Shown here piece by piece: positions 1-7,366 of a stretch of 12,338 bases of DNA; within the stretch, counting starts at the first letter, position 1, and every line of letters begins with the position of its first letter. The notes beneath the pieces are model-generated. The model saw only the letters and a program-made list of their open reading frames with translations. It ran no database searches and had not been told where the DNA came from. Origin of the DNA: Desulfovibrionaceae bacterium (GTDB taxonomy: Bacteria; Pseudomonadota; Gammaproteobacteria; Burkholderiales; Burkholderiaceae_C); contig WRJY01000296.1 of the NCBI GenBank assembly GCA_009778355.1, positions 1-12,338 on the forward strand. Direction: 5' to 3'. Made by a program: the position numbers and the translations under genes.

Positions 1-3000
1 ACGCTCGACCGGCAAAGCCGCACGCTGTCGGGCGGCGAGGTGCAGCGCATCAACCTCACCACGGCGCTGGGCACTTCGCTGGTCAACACGCTGTTCGTGC
101 TGGACGAGCCGAGCATCGGCCTGCACCCGCGCGACATGGGCCGCATCACCCAGGCCATGCAGCGCCTGAAGCAGGCCGGCAACACGCTGGTGGTGGTGGA
201 GCACGACCCGGCGGTCATGCTGGCGGCTGACCGCGTGCTCGACTTCGGTCCCGGCCCCGGCGCGGCGGGCGGGCGCATCGTGTTCGATGGCACGCCCGAT
301 GAACTGCGCCACGCCGACACCCTGACTGGCCAGTACCTGGGCGGGCGCAGGCACATCGGCGCCGGCTTCACGCGCACGGTGCGCGAAAACACGCCGCGCC
401 TGATTCTGGAAGGCGCGAGCGCGCACAACCTGAAACACATCGACGTCGCCTTTCCGCTGCAACGGCTGGTCACCGTCACCGGCGTATCGGGGTCGGGCAA
501 GTCCACGCTGATCCAGGACGTGCTGGCGCCCGCGCTGCTGCGCCACTTCGGCAAGGCCACCGAGGCGCCCGGCGCGCACCGCCGCCTGCTGGGCGCCGAG
601 CAACTGAGCGACGTGGTGTTCGTCGATCAATCGCCCATCGGCAAGACGGCGCGCTCCAACCCCGTCAGCTACGTCGGCGCGTGGGACCCGATTCGCGCGC
701 TGTTCGCCGCCGCGCCGCTGGCCCGGCAGCGCGGCTACACGGCGGCCAAGTTCAGCTTCAACTCCGGCGACGGGCGCTGCCCCACCTGCGGCGGATCGGG
801 CTTCGAGCACGTGGAGATGCAGTTCCTCAGCGACGTGTACCTGCGCTGCCCCGACTGCGATGGCCGGCGCTACCGGCCCGAGGTGCTGGAAGTCAAAATC
901 GAGCGCCAGGCCGCCGATGCCGCCGAGTACGCGCGCGCGCGCCACCTGAGCGTGGCCGACGTGCTGGAGCTCACCGTGGCCGAGGCGGCGCGGCTCTTCG
1001 CGCACGACCGCGAGGTGATCCGCGCGCTGCAACCCATCGTGGACGTGGGGCTGGACTACATGCGGCTCGGCCAGCCGGTGCCCACGCTGTCGGGCGGCGA
1101 GGCGCAGCGCTTGAAGCTGGCGGGTTTTTTGACTGAAGCCACGAAATATGCCCCCACGCTCGCCGCTTCGCATGCTTCGCTGCCCCCCGAGGGGGCTGGC
1201 TGGACTTGGGGCGGCCCGGCCTCCAGCCGCACAGCCGCGCAGGCCGCCATGCGCAAGGGCGCGCTGTTCCTGTTCGACGAGCCGACCACCGGCCTGCACT
1301 TCGACGACATCGCCAAGCTGATGCGGGCCTTCCGCAAGCTGCTGGACGCCGGGCACTCGTTGATCGTCATCGAGCACAACCTGGACGTGATGCGCGCCAG
1401 CGACTGGCTGATCGACCTCGGGCCGGAAGGCGGCGAAGGCGGCGGCGCACTGGTCGCCGAAGGCCCGCCCGACGACGTGGCGCGGCACCCGTCATCCTTT
1501 ACCGGCGCGGCGCTGCGGGCCTACGAACAGGCAATGGGCGTTGGGCGTTCAGCGTTCAGCGTGCAAGAGGCAACCCCGGCATGGGCTGTTCACGCCGGGC
1601 GCTCAACGCTCGACGCTCAACCCGCCGACGCCATCCAGATCGTGCACGCGCGCGAACACAACCTGAAAAACCTCAGCGTGGACATTCCGCGCGGCAAGTT
1701 CAACGTCATCACCGGCGTCAGCGGTTCGGGCAAGTCCACGCTGGCGTTCGACATTTTGTTCAACGAAGGCCAGCGCCGTTACCTCGAAAGCCTGAACGCC
1801 TACGCGCGCAGCATCGTGCAGCCGGCGGGCCGCCCGGAAGTCGATGCGGTGTATGGCATTCCGCCCACGGTGGCGATCGAGCAGCGCCTGTCGCGCGGCG
1901 GCCGCAAAAGCACGGTGGGCACCACCACCGAGGTGTGGCACTTTCTGCGCCTGCTGTACGTCAAGCTGGGCGTGCAGCACTGCGTGCACGACGGCGCGCC
2001 CGTGCAGCCACAAACGCCCGAGCGCATCGCCGCCCGGATCATGACGCGCTACCGCGGCCAGACCATCGGCCTGCTGGCGCCGCTGGTCACGGGCCGCAAG
2101 GGCGTCTATACCGAACTGGCCGACTGGGCGCGCCCGCGCGGCTTCACGCACCTGCGGGTGGACGGCGAGTTTCTGCCCACCACGGGCTTTCCGCGCATCG
2201 ACCGTTTCAAGGAGCACACCATCGAACTGCCGGTGATGAGCCTGACTGTCACGCCCGGCAACGAGGTGCAGTTGCGCGAATCGCTGGCCCGCGCGCTGGA
2301 ACACGGCAAGGGCGTGGTGCATGTGCTCAGCAGCATCGCCGGCTTGCGCAACGCCATGGAAACCGGCGCGCCCACGGCGCGCATCGGCCAGGTGGAGGCG
2401 TTTTCGGCCAGACGCGCCTGCCCGGTTTGCGGCACGAGCTATGCCGAACTCGACCCGCGCCTGTTTTCCTACAACAGCAAGCACGGCTGGTGTCCCGACT
2501 GCGTGGGCACCGGCATCCAGCTCACGCGCGAGCAACGCAAGGCGCTCGACGACTCCCTGCCGCTGGCTGACGGCAAGGGCCGCGAACAGACCTTTGCCGA
2601 GCCCGAGATCGAAGACCTGGACCATGCCGAATGCCCTGCCTGCCACGGCACGCGCCTGAACCCGGTGGCGCGGGCGGTCTTGCTGCCGCTGCCCCGGGGT
2701 TCAGCGTTGAGCGTTGAGCGTTTGGCGTCCCACGCCCAACGCCCAACGCTCAACGCTCAACCACCCCGACTCCCATCGGAGGAGCAACTGCCGCCCCCCG
2801 TTGGCGACACCCTCCTTGCAGGAGAGGCCGCCCAAGAAAACCAGGGCATCGCCATCACCCAACTGGCTCGCCTGAGTGTGCATGGCCTGCGCATCTGGTT
2901 CGACCAACTGGCGCTCGCCGGGCGCGAGGCGGAGATCGCCCGCGACTTGCTGCCCGAAATCAAGAGCCGGCTGGACTTTCTGGCCCAGGTCGGCCTGGGC

Positions 3001-4548
3001 TACCTCACGCTCGACCGCGGCGCGCCCACGCTGTCGGGCGGCGAGGCGCAGCGCATCCGCCTGGCGGCGCAACTGGGCAGCAACCTGCAAGGCGTGTGCT
3101 ACGTGCTGGACGAACCCACCATCGGCCTGCACGCGCGCGACAACCGCATCCTGCTCGACGCGCTGGACGCCCTCTCGGCCAAGGGCAACACGCTGGTGGT
3201 GGTCGAACACGACGAGGACACCATCCGACGCGCCGAACACCTGATCGACATCGGCCCCGGCGCCGGCCTGCGCGGCGGCCAGTTGGTGGCCCAGGGCAGC
3301 GCCGCCGACCTGCAGGCCGCGCCCGATTCGGCCACTGGCCACTACCTGCGCCAGGCCATGCGCCACCCGCTGCACCCGCGCCGGCGCGTCGATGCCAATG
3401 ACGCCTGGCTCACCGTCAAGGGCGCTTGTCTGCACAACCTCAAGCACATCGACGTGGCCGTGCCGCTCGAGCGCCTGACGGCGGTCACGGGCGTGTCCGG
3501 CTCCGGCAAATCCACGCTGGCGCGCGACGTGCTGCTGGCCGGCGTGCGGCGCTTCGTGCGCCAGGACGCCAGGGACAAAAAAGCCGCCGCCGCCAGCCGC
3601 CCCGTCAACAGTCATGGCCCGGCTGGCTGCGCCTCGCTCGAAGGCTTTGGCCAGATCGACCGCGTGCTGGAAGTGGACCAGACGCCCATCGGCAAAACCC
3701 CGCGCTCGTGCCCCGCCACCTACATTGGCTTTTGGGACACGGTGCGCAAGCTGTTTGCCGACACGCTGGAAGCCAGGGCGCGCGGCTACGGGCCGGGGCG
3801 CTTTTCCTTCAACACCGGCGAAGGCCGCTGCCCCGGCTGCGAAGGCCAGGGTATGCGCACCATCGAAATGAGCTTTCTGCCCGACGTCAAAGTGCCCTGC
3901 GAGGTTTGCCACGGCGCGCGCTTCAGCGCCGAAACGCTGGCCGTCACCTGGCGCGGCAAAAGCGTGGGTGACGTGCTGCGCATGGAAGTGGACGAAGCGG
4001 TGGAATTTTTCGCCGCCATGCCCGCCATCGCCCACCCGCTGCAACTGCTCAAGGACATCGGCCTGGGCTACCTCACGCTGGGCCAGCCCTCGCCCACGCT
4101 CAGCGGCGGCGAAGCGCAGCGCATCAAGCTCGTCACCGAACTGGCCAAGGTGCGTGATGACCATCGCCCCCTCGCCGCTCCTTCGGGCGACGGCCCCCCC
4201 GAGGGGGCCTCGCTTGGGAACGCCCCGGCGCCGCGGCTGGCGGGCCGGCGCGGCCAGAAAGCGCCGCACACCCTGTACGTGCTGGACGAACCCACCGTCG
4301 GCCTGCACATGCAGGACGTGGAAAAACTCATCGGCGTGCTGCACCGCCTGGTCGATGGCGGCCACAGCGCGATCGTCATCGAGCACGACCTGGATTTGAT
4401 CGCCGAAGCCGACTGGATCATCGACCTCGGCCCCGAAGGCGGCGACGCCGGCGGCTACCTGGCCGCCGCCGGCACGCCCGAAGACGTGGTGCGCGCGGGC
4501 ACGCACACCGGGGTGGCGCTGGCGCCGGTATTGGCGCGGGGCGGCTGA
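1..4548 (+). CDS. Giant tandem-fused UvrA paralogue (excinuclease ABC subunit A-like), 5' end outside window
   Basis: ABC-type DNA damage recognition ATPase, UvrA family, open at its 5' end: frame 1 is coding from base 1 (LSGGEVQR at 25-48). Ordered modules: signature and Walker B (DEPSIGLH, ~103-126) of ABC-I of unit 1; ABC-II of unit 1 with Walker A GVSGSGKST at 481, zinc cysteines CPTCGG/CPDCDG (~778-870), signature at 1087, Walker B FDEPTTGLH at ~1276; a linker; then unit 2 with Walker A at 1714, a UvrB-binding-like region (~2040-2330), CPVCG/CPDC cysteines (~2419-2512), signature at 3031 and DEPTIGLH; then Walker A at 3490, cysteines CPGCEG/CEVCHG, signature at 4099 and DEPTVGLH at ~4282. 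Ordinary UvrA is about 940 aa with two ATPases. Here over 1,515 residues are visible, so the whole protein probably nears 2,000 with four sites. All visible motifs look intact, so activity is plausible. Its relation to canonical UvrA/UvrB repair is not shown by the sequence. Four repeat-derived insertions are listed separately. Confidence 0.93.
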   Translation, partial: TLDRQSRTLSGGEVQRINLTTALGTSLVNTLFVLDEPSIGLHPRDMGRITQAMQRLKQAGNTLVVVEHDPAVMLAADRVLDFGPGPGAAGGRIVFDGTPDELRHADTLTGQYLGGRRHIGAGFTRTVRENTPRLILEGASAHNLKHIDVAFPLQRLVTVTGVSGSGKSTLIQDVLAPALLRHFGKATEAPGAHRRLLGAEQLSDVVFVDQSPIGKTARSNPVSYVGAWDPIRALFAAAPLARQRGYTAAKFSFNSGDGRCPTCGGSGFEHVEMQFLSDVYLRCPDCDGRRYRPEVLEVKIERQAADAAEYARARHLSVADVLELTVAEAARLFAHDREVIRALQPIVDVGLDYMRLGQPVPTLSGGEAQRLKLAGFLTEATKYAPTLAASHASLPPEGAGWTWGGPASSRTAAQAAMRKGALFLFDEPTTGLHFDDIAKLMRAFRKLLDAGHSLIVIEHNLDVMRASDWLIDLGPEGGEGGGALVAEGPPDDVARHPSSFTGAALRAYEQAMGVGRSAFSVQEATPAWAVHAGRSTLDAQPADAIQIVHAREHNLKNLSVDIPRGKFNVITGVSGSGKSTLAFDILFNEGQRRYLESLNAYARSIVQPAGRPEVDAVYGIPPTVAIEQRLSRGGRKSTVGTTTEVWHFLRLLYVKLGVQHCVHDGAPVQPQTPERIAARIMTRYRGQTIGLLAPLVTGRKGVYTELADWARPRGFTHLRVDGEFLPTTGFPRIDRFKEHTIELPVMSLTVTPGNEVQLRESLARALEHGKGVVHVLSSIAGLRNAMETGAPTARIGQVEAFSARRACPVCGTSYAELDPRLFSYNSKHGWCPDCVGTGIQLTREQRKALDDSLPLADGKGREQTFAEPEIEDLDHAECPACHGTRLNPVARAVLLPLPRGSALSVERLASHAQRPTLNAQPPRLPSEEQLPPPVGDTLLAGEAAQENQGIAITQLARLSVHGLRIWFDQLALAGREAEIARDLLPEIKSRLDFLAQVGLGYLTLDRGAPTLSGGEAQRIRLAAQLGSNLQGVCYVLDEPTIGLHARDNRILLDALDALSAKGNTLVVVEHDEDTIRRAEHLIDIGPGAGLRGGQLVAQGSAADLQAAPDSATGHYLRQAMRHPLHPRRRVDANDAWLTVKGACLHNLKHIDVAVPLERLTAVTGVSGSGKSTLARDVLLAGVRRFVRQDARDKKAAAASRPVNSHGPAGCASLEGFGQIDRVLEVDQTPIGKTPRSCPATYIGFWDTVRKLFADTLEARARGYGPGRFSFNTGEGRCPGCEGQGMRTIEMSFLPDVKVPCEVCHGARFSAETLAVTWRGKSVGDVLRMEVDEAVEFFAAMPAIAHPLQLLKDIGLGYLTLGQPSPTLSGGEAQRIKLVTELAKVRDDHRPLAAPSGDGPPEGASLGNAPAPRLAGRRGQKAPHTLYVLDEPTVGLHMQDVEKLIGVLHRLVDGGHSAIVIEHDLDLIAEADWIIDLGPEGGDAGGYLAAAGTPEDVVRAGTHTGVALAPVLARGG
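1150..1222. repeat. GC-rich palindromic repeat inside uvrA-like gene, copy 1 (family B)
   Basis: The core GCCCCC-CGA-GGGGGC at 1182-1196 is a perfect 6-bp stem with a 3-nt loop. It is preceded by a cgccgcttcg block and followed by cttggggcggcccggc. It is translated in frame (LPPEGAG). It sits between the ABC signature (LSGGEAQRLKL) and Walker B (LFLFDEP) of the unit 1 ABC-II module, where 48 residues separate motifs that are about 12 apart in ordinary UvrA. Similar CCCCCCGAGGGGG palindromes are, from memory, common between genes in Comamonadaceae. Confidence 0.75.
1536..1623. repeat. Heptamer inverted-repeat array inside uvrA-like gene, copy 1 (family A)
   Basis: The left arm (from 1536) is a run of 7-bp units of the type GCGTTSR. 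The right arm (to 1623) is a run of the complement, GCTCAAC-like. About 18 of 22 central positions can pair. It is read in frame and forms the linker between the two UvrA units (residues GVGRSAFSV...GRSTLDAQP), immediately before the unit 2 sequence IQIVHAREHNLKNL. The same unit type recurs at 2697-2769. Confidence 0.7.
2697..2769. repeat. Heptamer inverted-repeat array inside uvrA-like gene, copy 2 (family A)
   Basis: Arms 2706-2728 and 2739-2761 pair at 22 of 23 positions around a 10-nt loop. Each arm is built of 7-bp units (GCGTTGA and its complement TCAACGC). It is read in frame (SALSVERL...RPTLNAQP) and falls after the zinc-finger CPACHGTRLNP of unit 2, where UvrA proteins normally run directly into the strand before the ABC-I signature. 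About 50 extra residues lie here, more than the hairpin alone, so flanking sequence was inserted or duplicated too. Confidence 0.8.
4165..4250. repeat. GC-rich palindromic repeat inside uvrA-like gene, copy 2 (family B)
   Basis: The core GGCCCCC-CCGA-GGGGGCC at 4192-4209 is a perfect 7-bp stem with a 4-nt loop. It is preceded by tcgccgctccttcgg and followed by cttgggaacgccccggcg, resembling the copy at 1150-1222 in order and spacing of blocks. It is read in frame (GPPEGASLG). It lies between signature LSGGEAQRIKL and Walker B LYVLDEP of the unit 2 ABC-II module, the exact counterpart of the site used in unit 1. The spacer is 47 residues instead of about 12. Confidence 0.75.
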
Positions 4549-4560
4549 CTGGCAGGGCGG

Positions 4561-4580
4561 CTTTCCTCATTGGAGGAAGG
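4561..4580 (+). terminator. Weak hairpin after the uvrA-like gene
   Basis: CTTTCCTC-ATTG-GAGGAAGG can form an 8-bp stem including one G-U pair, 12 bases after the uvrA stop codon. There is no U-tract after it, so it could only be a poor or factor-dependent terminator, or chance. Confidence 0.22.
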
Positions 4581-4665
4581 TTGGAATGGGGCCAGCAGTG
4601 CAACGCCTGGCCGCCGCTCGAATTCGGCTGGGTTTCCGGTACATTCTTGACTGTTCTCAACCCGC

Positions 4666-4672
4666 GAGGAAG
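4666..4672 (+). promoter_or_regulatory. Ribosome binding site fixing the DUF2628 start
   Basis: GAGGAAG lies 6 nt before the ATG at 4679. This selects 4679 rather than the in-frame upstream ATG at 4586, and shows that the translation signal of the interrupted gene is still intact. Confidence 0.7.
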
Positions 4673-4678
4673 CATTTC

Positions 4679-5107
4679 ATGAACGACGAAGCAACGCCCG
4701 TGGCAACACAAGAAGCCGACTGGCACAACGACCCCGGCTTGAGCGAGAAGTGGAAGTTTCGTTTCAGTTTCTTTGAGAAAAACGGCATTACATCGTAGTT
4801 CGTGCCCACGCCTGCGCAGCAAGCCGCCTTCAAGCAGATGTCGTTTGGCGAGCGCATCAAGATAAACATGAATGGGTATGCCCTCTTTTTCGGTTTCATC
4901 TACTTTGCCTTTTTCCTCAAGCTCTGGCGGCAGGCATTGATCCTGATCGGCATCGCGCTGGTGTACACCATCGTTGCGAATGTTCTTGACGTACCGGACG
5001 GCGCTGACAGAGGTTTTGGCGTGGCCTACGCCATGCTTTGCGCCATGCGCGCCAACATGTTGTACTACCTCAAGCGCACGCAAGGCGACATTGGCTGGAA
5101 GATTTGA
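4679..5107 (+). pseudogene. DUF2628 (YigF-like) small membrane protein with in-frame amber stop
   Basis: Frame 2 reads MNDEATPVA...LSEKWKFRFSFFEKNGITS, then TAG at 4796-4798. The same frame continues without shift as FVPTPAQQAAFKQMSFGERIKINMNGYALFFGFIYF... to TGA at 5105-5107 (142 codons counting TAG). The N-terminal KWKFRFSFFEKNG, the F-G-x-R-x-x-I-N-M-N block, a hydrophobic stretch, and YAMLCAMRANMLYYLKR near the end match my memory of the DUF2628 family, whose function is unknown. One base change (for example AAG, CAG or GAG to TAG) explains the break, and everything else looks conserved. The intact RBS, and coupling to the next gene (TGATG overlap), suggest the loss is recent. Alternatives are amber readthrough, restart at GTG 4802, or a sequencing error. 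Confidence 0.8.
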
Positions 5108-5835
5108 TGCGCGCCGCAAAGCGCATCGTCACGGCGCTGCTGTGCCTGGCCTGCGGCTGGGGCGGCGCGCAGGCCGCGGAGTTCAGCGCCGGCGGCGCGA
5201 TCGTGCGGTTCCCGATGCCGGTCGAGCAGATCAATCAGACCAGGGATGATTCCGGTCAACCGACATATTGGCAACGCGCGCCCACGCCGCAAGACCCGCA
5301 GCGGGTGCTGGTGTTCCATCAACTGAACATGCCTTTCTGGATGGGCTGGTTCATGCGCGTTGTGCCTGAAGCCATGATGGACCGGGCCGGCGACAAGCTC
5401 ATCGAGGCTTTTCAGGCGGCGGGTAAAACCGGGCGCCGCGCCCCTATCGAGGACCCGCAATGGGTTGAAATCAATGGTCACCCTGGATGGACGTTTGCCG
5501 TCCAAAGCCCCGGCCAGAACCAGCCCGTGGCGCGCCCCGATGGACAGCCGCCACGGCTGGGCGACTACAGGTATATGAGCGCCTTGTTGCTGTGGACCGG
5601 CGAAAGCCTGGTCATCGCGGGCGTTGGCGGCAATCAACCGATGGCGGACGATGAATTCTTGCAATCGGTGCGCACCACGACCACCGTGGAGCCGGGCGAT
5701 GCCCAGGCGCAATTCAACCTGCTGTGCACCGCCGGCGGTCTGGCTCTGCCGGCGCTGCTGTTGCTGCTGATCGTACTCGTGTACGTCATCGACAAATCCA
5801 TCAAGCGGCGCAAGCGGGCGCGTGCCGCCGCCTGA
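5107..5835 (+). CDS. Exported, C-terminally membrane-anchored protein of unknown function
   Basis: 242 aa, family not recognised. Residues 1-24 look like a Sec signal peptide (MRAAKR, hydrophobic core, AQA-A). A hydrophobic segment at about 207-228 followed by the basic tail KSIKRRKRARAAA predicts a periplasmic domain (~25-205) held by one C-terminal helix. The ectodomain begins with a small strand-rich pattern (GGAIVRFPMPVEQINQ) and has a conserved-looking W/P-rich middle (NMPFWMGWFMRVVP). There are no catalytic motifs I can name. I chose ATG 5107 because it overlaps the TGA of the DUF2628 gene by one base, carries the signal peptide, and has a modest GGAAG before it. The frame is open to ATG 5038, but that start would bury the signal peptide. 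It probably forms a two-gene unit with the broken gene upstream. It ends 10 bp from the convergent oxidoreductase gene. Confidence 0.82.
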   Translation: MRAAKRIVTALLCLACGWGGAQAAEFSAGGAIVRFPMPVEQINQTRDDSGQPTYWQRAPTPQDPQRVLVFHQLNMPFWMGWFMRVVPEAMMDRAGDKLIEAFQAAGKTGRRAPIEDPQWVEINGHPGWTFAVQSPGQNQPVARPDGQPPRLGDYRYMSALLLWTGESLVIAGVGGNQPMADDEFLQSVRTTTTVEPGDAQAQFNLLCTAGGLALPALLLLLIVLVYVIDKSIKRRKRARAAA

Positions 5836-5845
5836 TGCGCGCGCA

Positions 5846-7222
5846 TCACCGCATCGCAAACACCTCGTGGCGAAAGCGCACGCCGGCTGTGCCCAGGCCC
5901 TTGCGCAGCGTCTGCCCCAGCCCTTCGGGGCCGCAGAACCAGATGTCCAGCGGCGTTGCGCCGCGCCGCAGTTGTTGCGCCGTCAGGCGCTGGCCCTGGG
6001 CCGCGCTGTGCACGGTCAGCGCCACCGGCGGCTGCGCCTGGCCGCACAACCGGCTCAGACGGGGCAGCAGGGCGTCGCGGCTGGCGTCGCGGGTGCAGTA
6101 ATGCATTTGCACGGCAGGCTGTTGGGCCTGCCTGGCGCTGGCGGGCGGCTGGCGGGCTTCGAGCAGCGCCAGAAACGGCGTCACGCCGACGCCGCCGGCT
6201 ACCCACACCTGTTGACGGCGGGCGCCGCGCCGCCAGAGGCCGAAGCGGCCATACGGCCCTTCGATGCGCGCGGCTTGCCCGGCGCGCAGGCGCTGCGCAA
6301 GGCCGCGGGTGTAGTCGCCCAGCGGCTTGATGATCAGCCGCAGCAGCGCCTCGCCCTGCTCGCCGTGCCCCAGCGCGCCGGGCGCGCTGGCAATAGTGAA
6401 CGGGTGCGCGCCTTCGCCTTCGTCGAAGCTGGCAAAGACGAACTGCCCCGCGCGGTGCCCCGGCCAAGTGGGGGGCATGGCGCAGATCACTTCCAGCGGC
6501 GCGTCGATGGCCGGGCCGAGTACGGTCACGTCGTGCACGCGGGCGGCGTGGCTGCGGCGGCGGCCGATTCGCCCGGCCAGCGACCACAGCGCTGCCAGGC
6601 AGCCCAGCGTCAACGCGCCGGCCAGCAGCAGGCCCAGCGGCTGGCTCCAGAACGCCAGCGGCGTCAGTGCCACGGCGTGAAAGGCCAGCATCAGATACAG
6701 CACCGGCATGGCGCGGTGCAGCACGCGCCAGCGCCGGTAGGGCAGCAGCCGTTGCAACAGGGTGAGCGCGACCATGACGAGCAGGGCGTAGAAAGCCCAC
6801 TCGCCGACGTGTTCGGCCAGATCGCGCAGGCCGCCGAGCCCCGGCAGCACGGCATCGCGCGCGGGCCGGTTGACGATGTTCCACAGGTGCTTGATCCAGC
6901 CGCCGGATTCGTGGGCGCCCCAGTGCAGGATGGCCGTGAGCGCGGCGCCGATGCCGGCCCATTTGTGCAGGCGATAGACCTGGTCCATGCCGCCCAACGG
7001 GCGCTCCAGCGCGGGCAGGCGCAACGCCAGCACCATCGCCAGCGACATGGCCCCGATGCTCCACAGGCCGGTCAGGTACATGGCGTTTTGGCGCAGCAGA
7101 TACCAGTTCCACCAGGCGGGGGCGGCCGCTGGCGCGTCGGCCAGCGGCGGCACTGCCCACCAGGCCAGCGTGATTGCCAGCAGCCATGCGCCGAGGATGA
7201 TCGCGATTCGCGGGATACGCAT
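5846..7222 (-). CDS. Ferric reductase/NOX-like membrane flavohaem oxidoreductase
   Basis: 458 aa. Residues 1-220 hold about six membrane helices of the ferric-reductase-like fold. His86 and His100 in one helix and His169 and His182 in another are the expected haem b ligands, two per helix 13-14 residues apart. Residues ~225-320 are an FAD-binding barrel with HPFTIAS at 273-279. Residues ~335-458 are the NAD(P)H-binding domain with GGVGVTPF at 343-350 and CGPEG at 430-434. The family moves electrons from cytoplasmic NAD(P)H through FAD and haem across the inner membrane to an external acceptor (ferric iron, oxygen or quinone). The acceptor here cannot be read from sequence. The start MRIPRIAIILG at 7222 is chosen because AAGGAG stands 6 nt before it. 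The frame continues upstream to 7471, but that part reads as non-coding. It is divergent from the PepSY operon and shares a symmetric operator candidate with it. Confidence 0.9.
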   Translation of the reverse strand: MRIPRIAIILGAWLLAITLAWWAVPPLADAPAAAPAWWNWYLLRQNAMYLTGLWSIGAMSLAMVLALRLPALERPLGGMDQVYRLHKWAGIGAALTAILHWGAHESGGWIKHLWNIVNRPARDAVLPGLGGLRDLAEHVGEWAFYALLVMVALTLLQRLLPYRRWRVLHRAMPVLYLMLAFHAVALTPLAFWSQPLGLLLAGALTLGCLAALWSLAGRIGRRRSHAARVHDVTVLGPAIDAPLEVICAMPPTWPGHRAGQFVFASFDEGEGAHPFTIASAPGALGHGEQGEALLRLIIKPLGDYTRGLAQRLRAGQAARIEGPYGRFGLWRRGARRQQVWVAGGVGVTPFLALLEARQPPASARQAQQPAVQMHYCTRDASRDALLPRLSRLCGQAQPPVALTVHSAAQGQRLTAQQLRRGATPLDIWFCGPEGLGQTLRKGLGTAGVRFRHEVFAMR

Positions 7223-7228
7223 TTCAAA

Positions 7229-7234
7229 CTCCTT
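7229..7234 (-). promoter_or_regulatory. Ribosome binding site of the oxidoreductase gene
   Basis: AAGGAG on the minus strand, 6 nt before the ATG at 7222-7220. It decides the start against longer in-frame options. Confidence 0.75.
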
Positions 7235-7249
7235 GTTCTTGCTTCGCGG

Positions 7250-7266
7250 CGTTAAGAGCCTGTTTA
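7250..7266 (+). promoter_or_regulatory. PhoP-box-like direct repeat
   Basis: cGTTAA-N5-TGTTTA: two hexamers 11 bp apart. The second matches the classical PhoP half-site TGTTTA completely and the first at four of six positions. It lies 28 bases before the oxidoreductase ATG but points toward the PepSY operon, and no -10 follows at the usual distance. Weak candidate. Confidence 0.25.
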
Positions 7267-7366
7267 CGATCTCAGCAAGCCCTGATCGGTGCAGCGCGGG
7301 CGGTGTTCGGCATGGTTCATGCTCTTTCACGAGCCTTGACGAGGCAGCCGCCGCGCTGCGGAACCG

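Noticed and set aside
1182..1196. GC-rich hairpin as a transcription terminator
   Set aside because: No T-tract follows, and it lies within an open, conserved reading frame. It is better explained as a repeat-derived insertion.
1206..2570. 454-codon plus-strand frame overlapping the uvrA-like gene
   Set aside because: Arg-rich out-of-frame reading of conserved ABC ATPase sequence.
1603..2646. 347-codon frame on the minus strand
   Set aside because: Antisense of conserved UvrA unit 2 sequence; composition is that of a shadow frame and no motif is seen.
1536..2769. CRISPR-like array from repeated heptamers
   Set aside because: The units are 7 bp without unique spacers and form inverted, not direct, arrays. 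They are in frame within a protein gene and there are no cas genes.
2701..4506. Long open frame of 601 codons on the minus strand
   Set aside because: It runs opposite the uvrA-like motifs, reads as Ala/Gly/His/Arg-rich low-complexity protein, and has no domain. It is a typical GC-rich antisense shadow.
4796..4798. TAG as a pyrrolysine or other recoding site
   Set aside because: No recoding signal or related machinery is seen, and the family has no known amber-coded residue. A simple nonsense change is more likely.
5822..7255. 477-codon frame on the plus strand
   Set aside because: It lies opposite the oxidoreductase gene, whose HPFT, GGVGVTPF and CGPEG motifs and haem ligands settle the coding strand.
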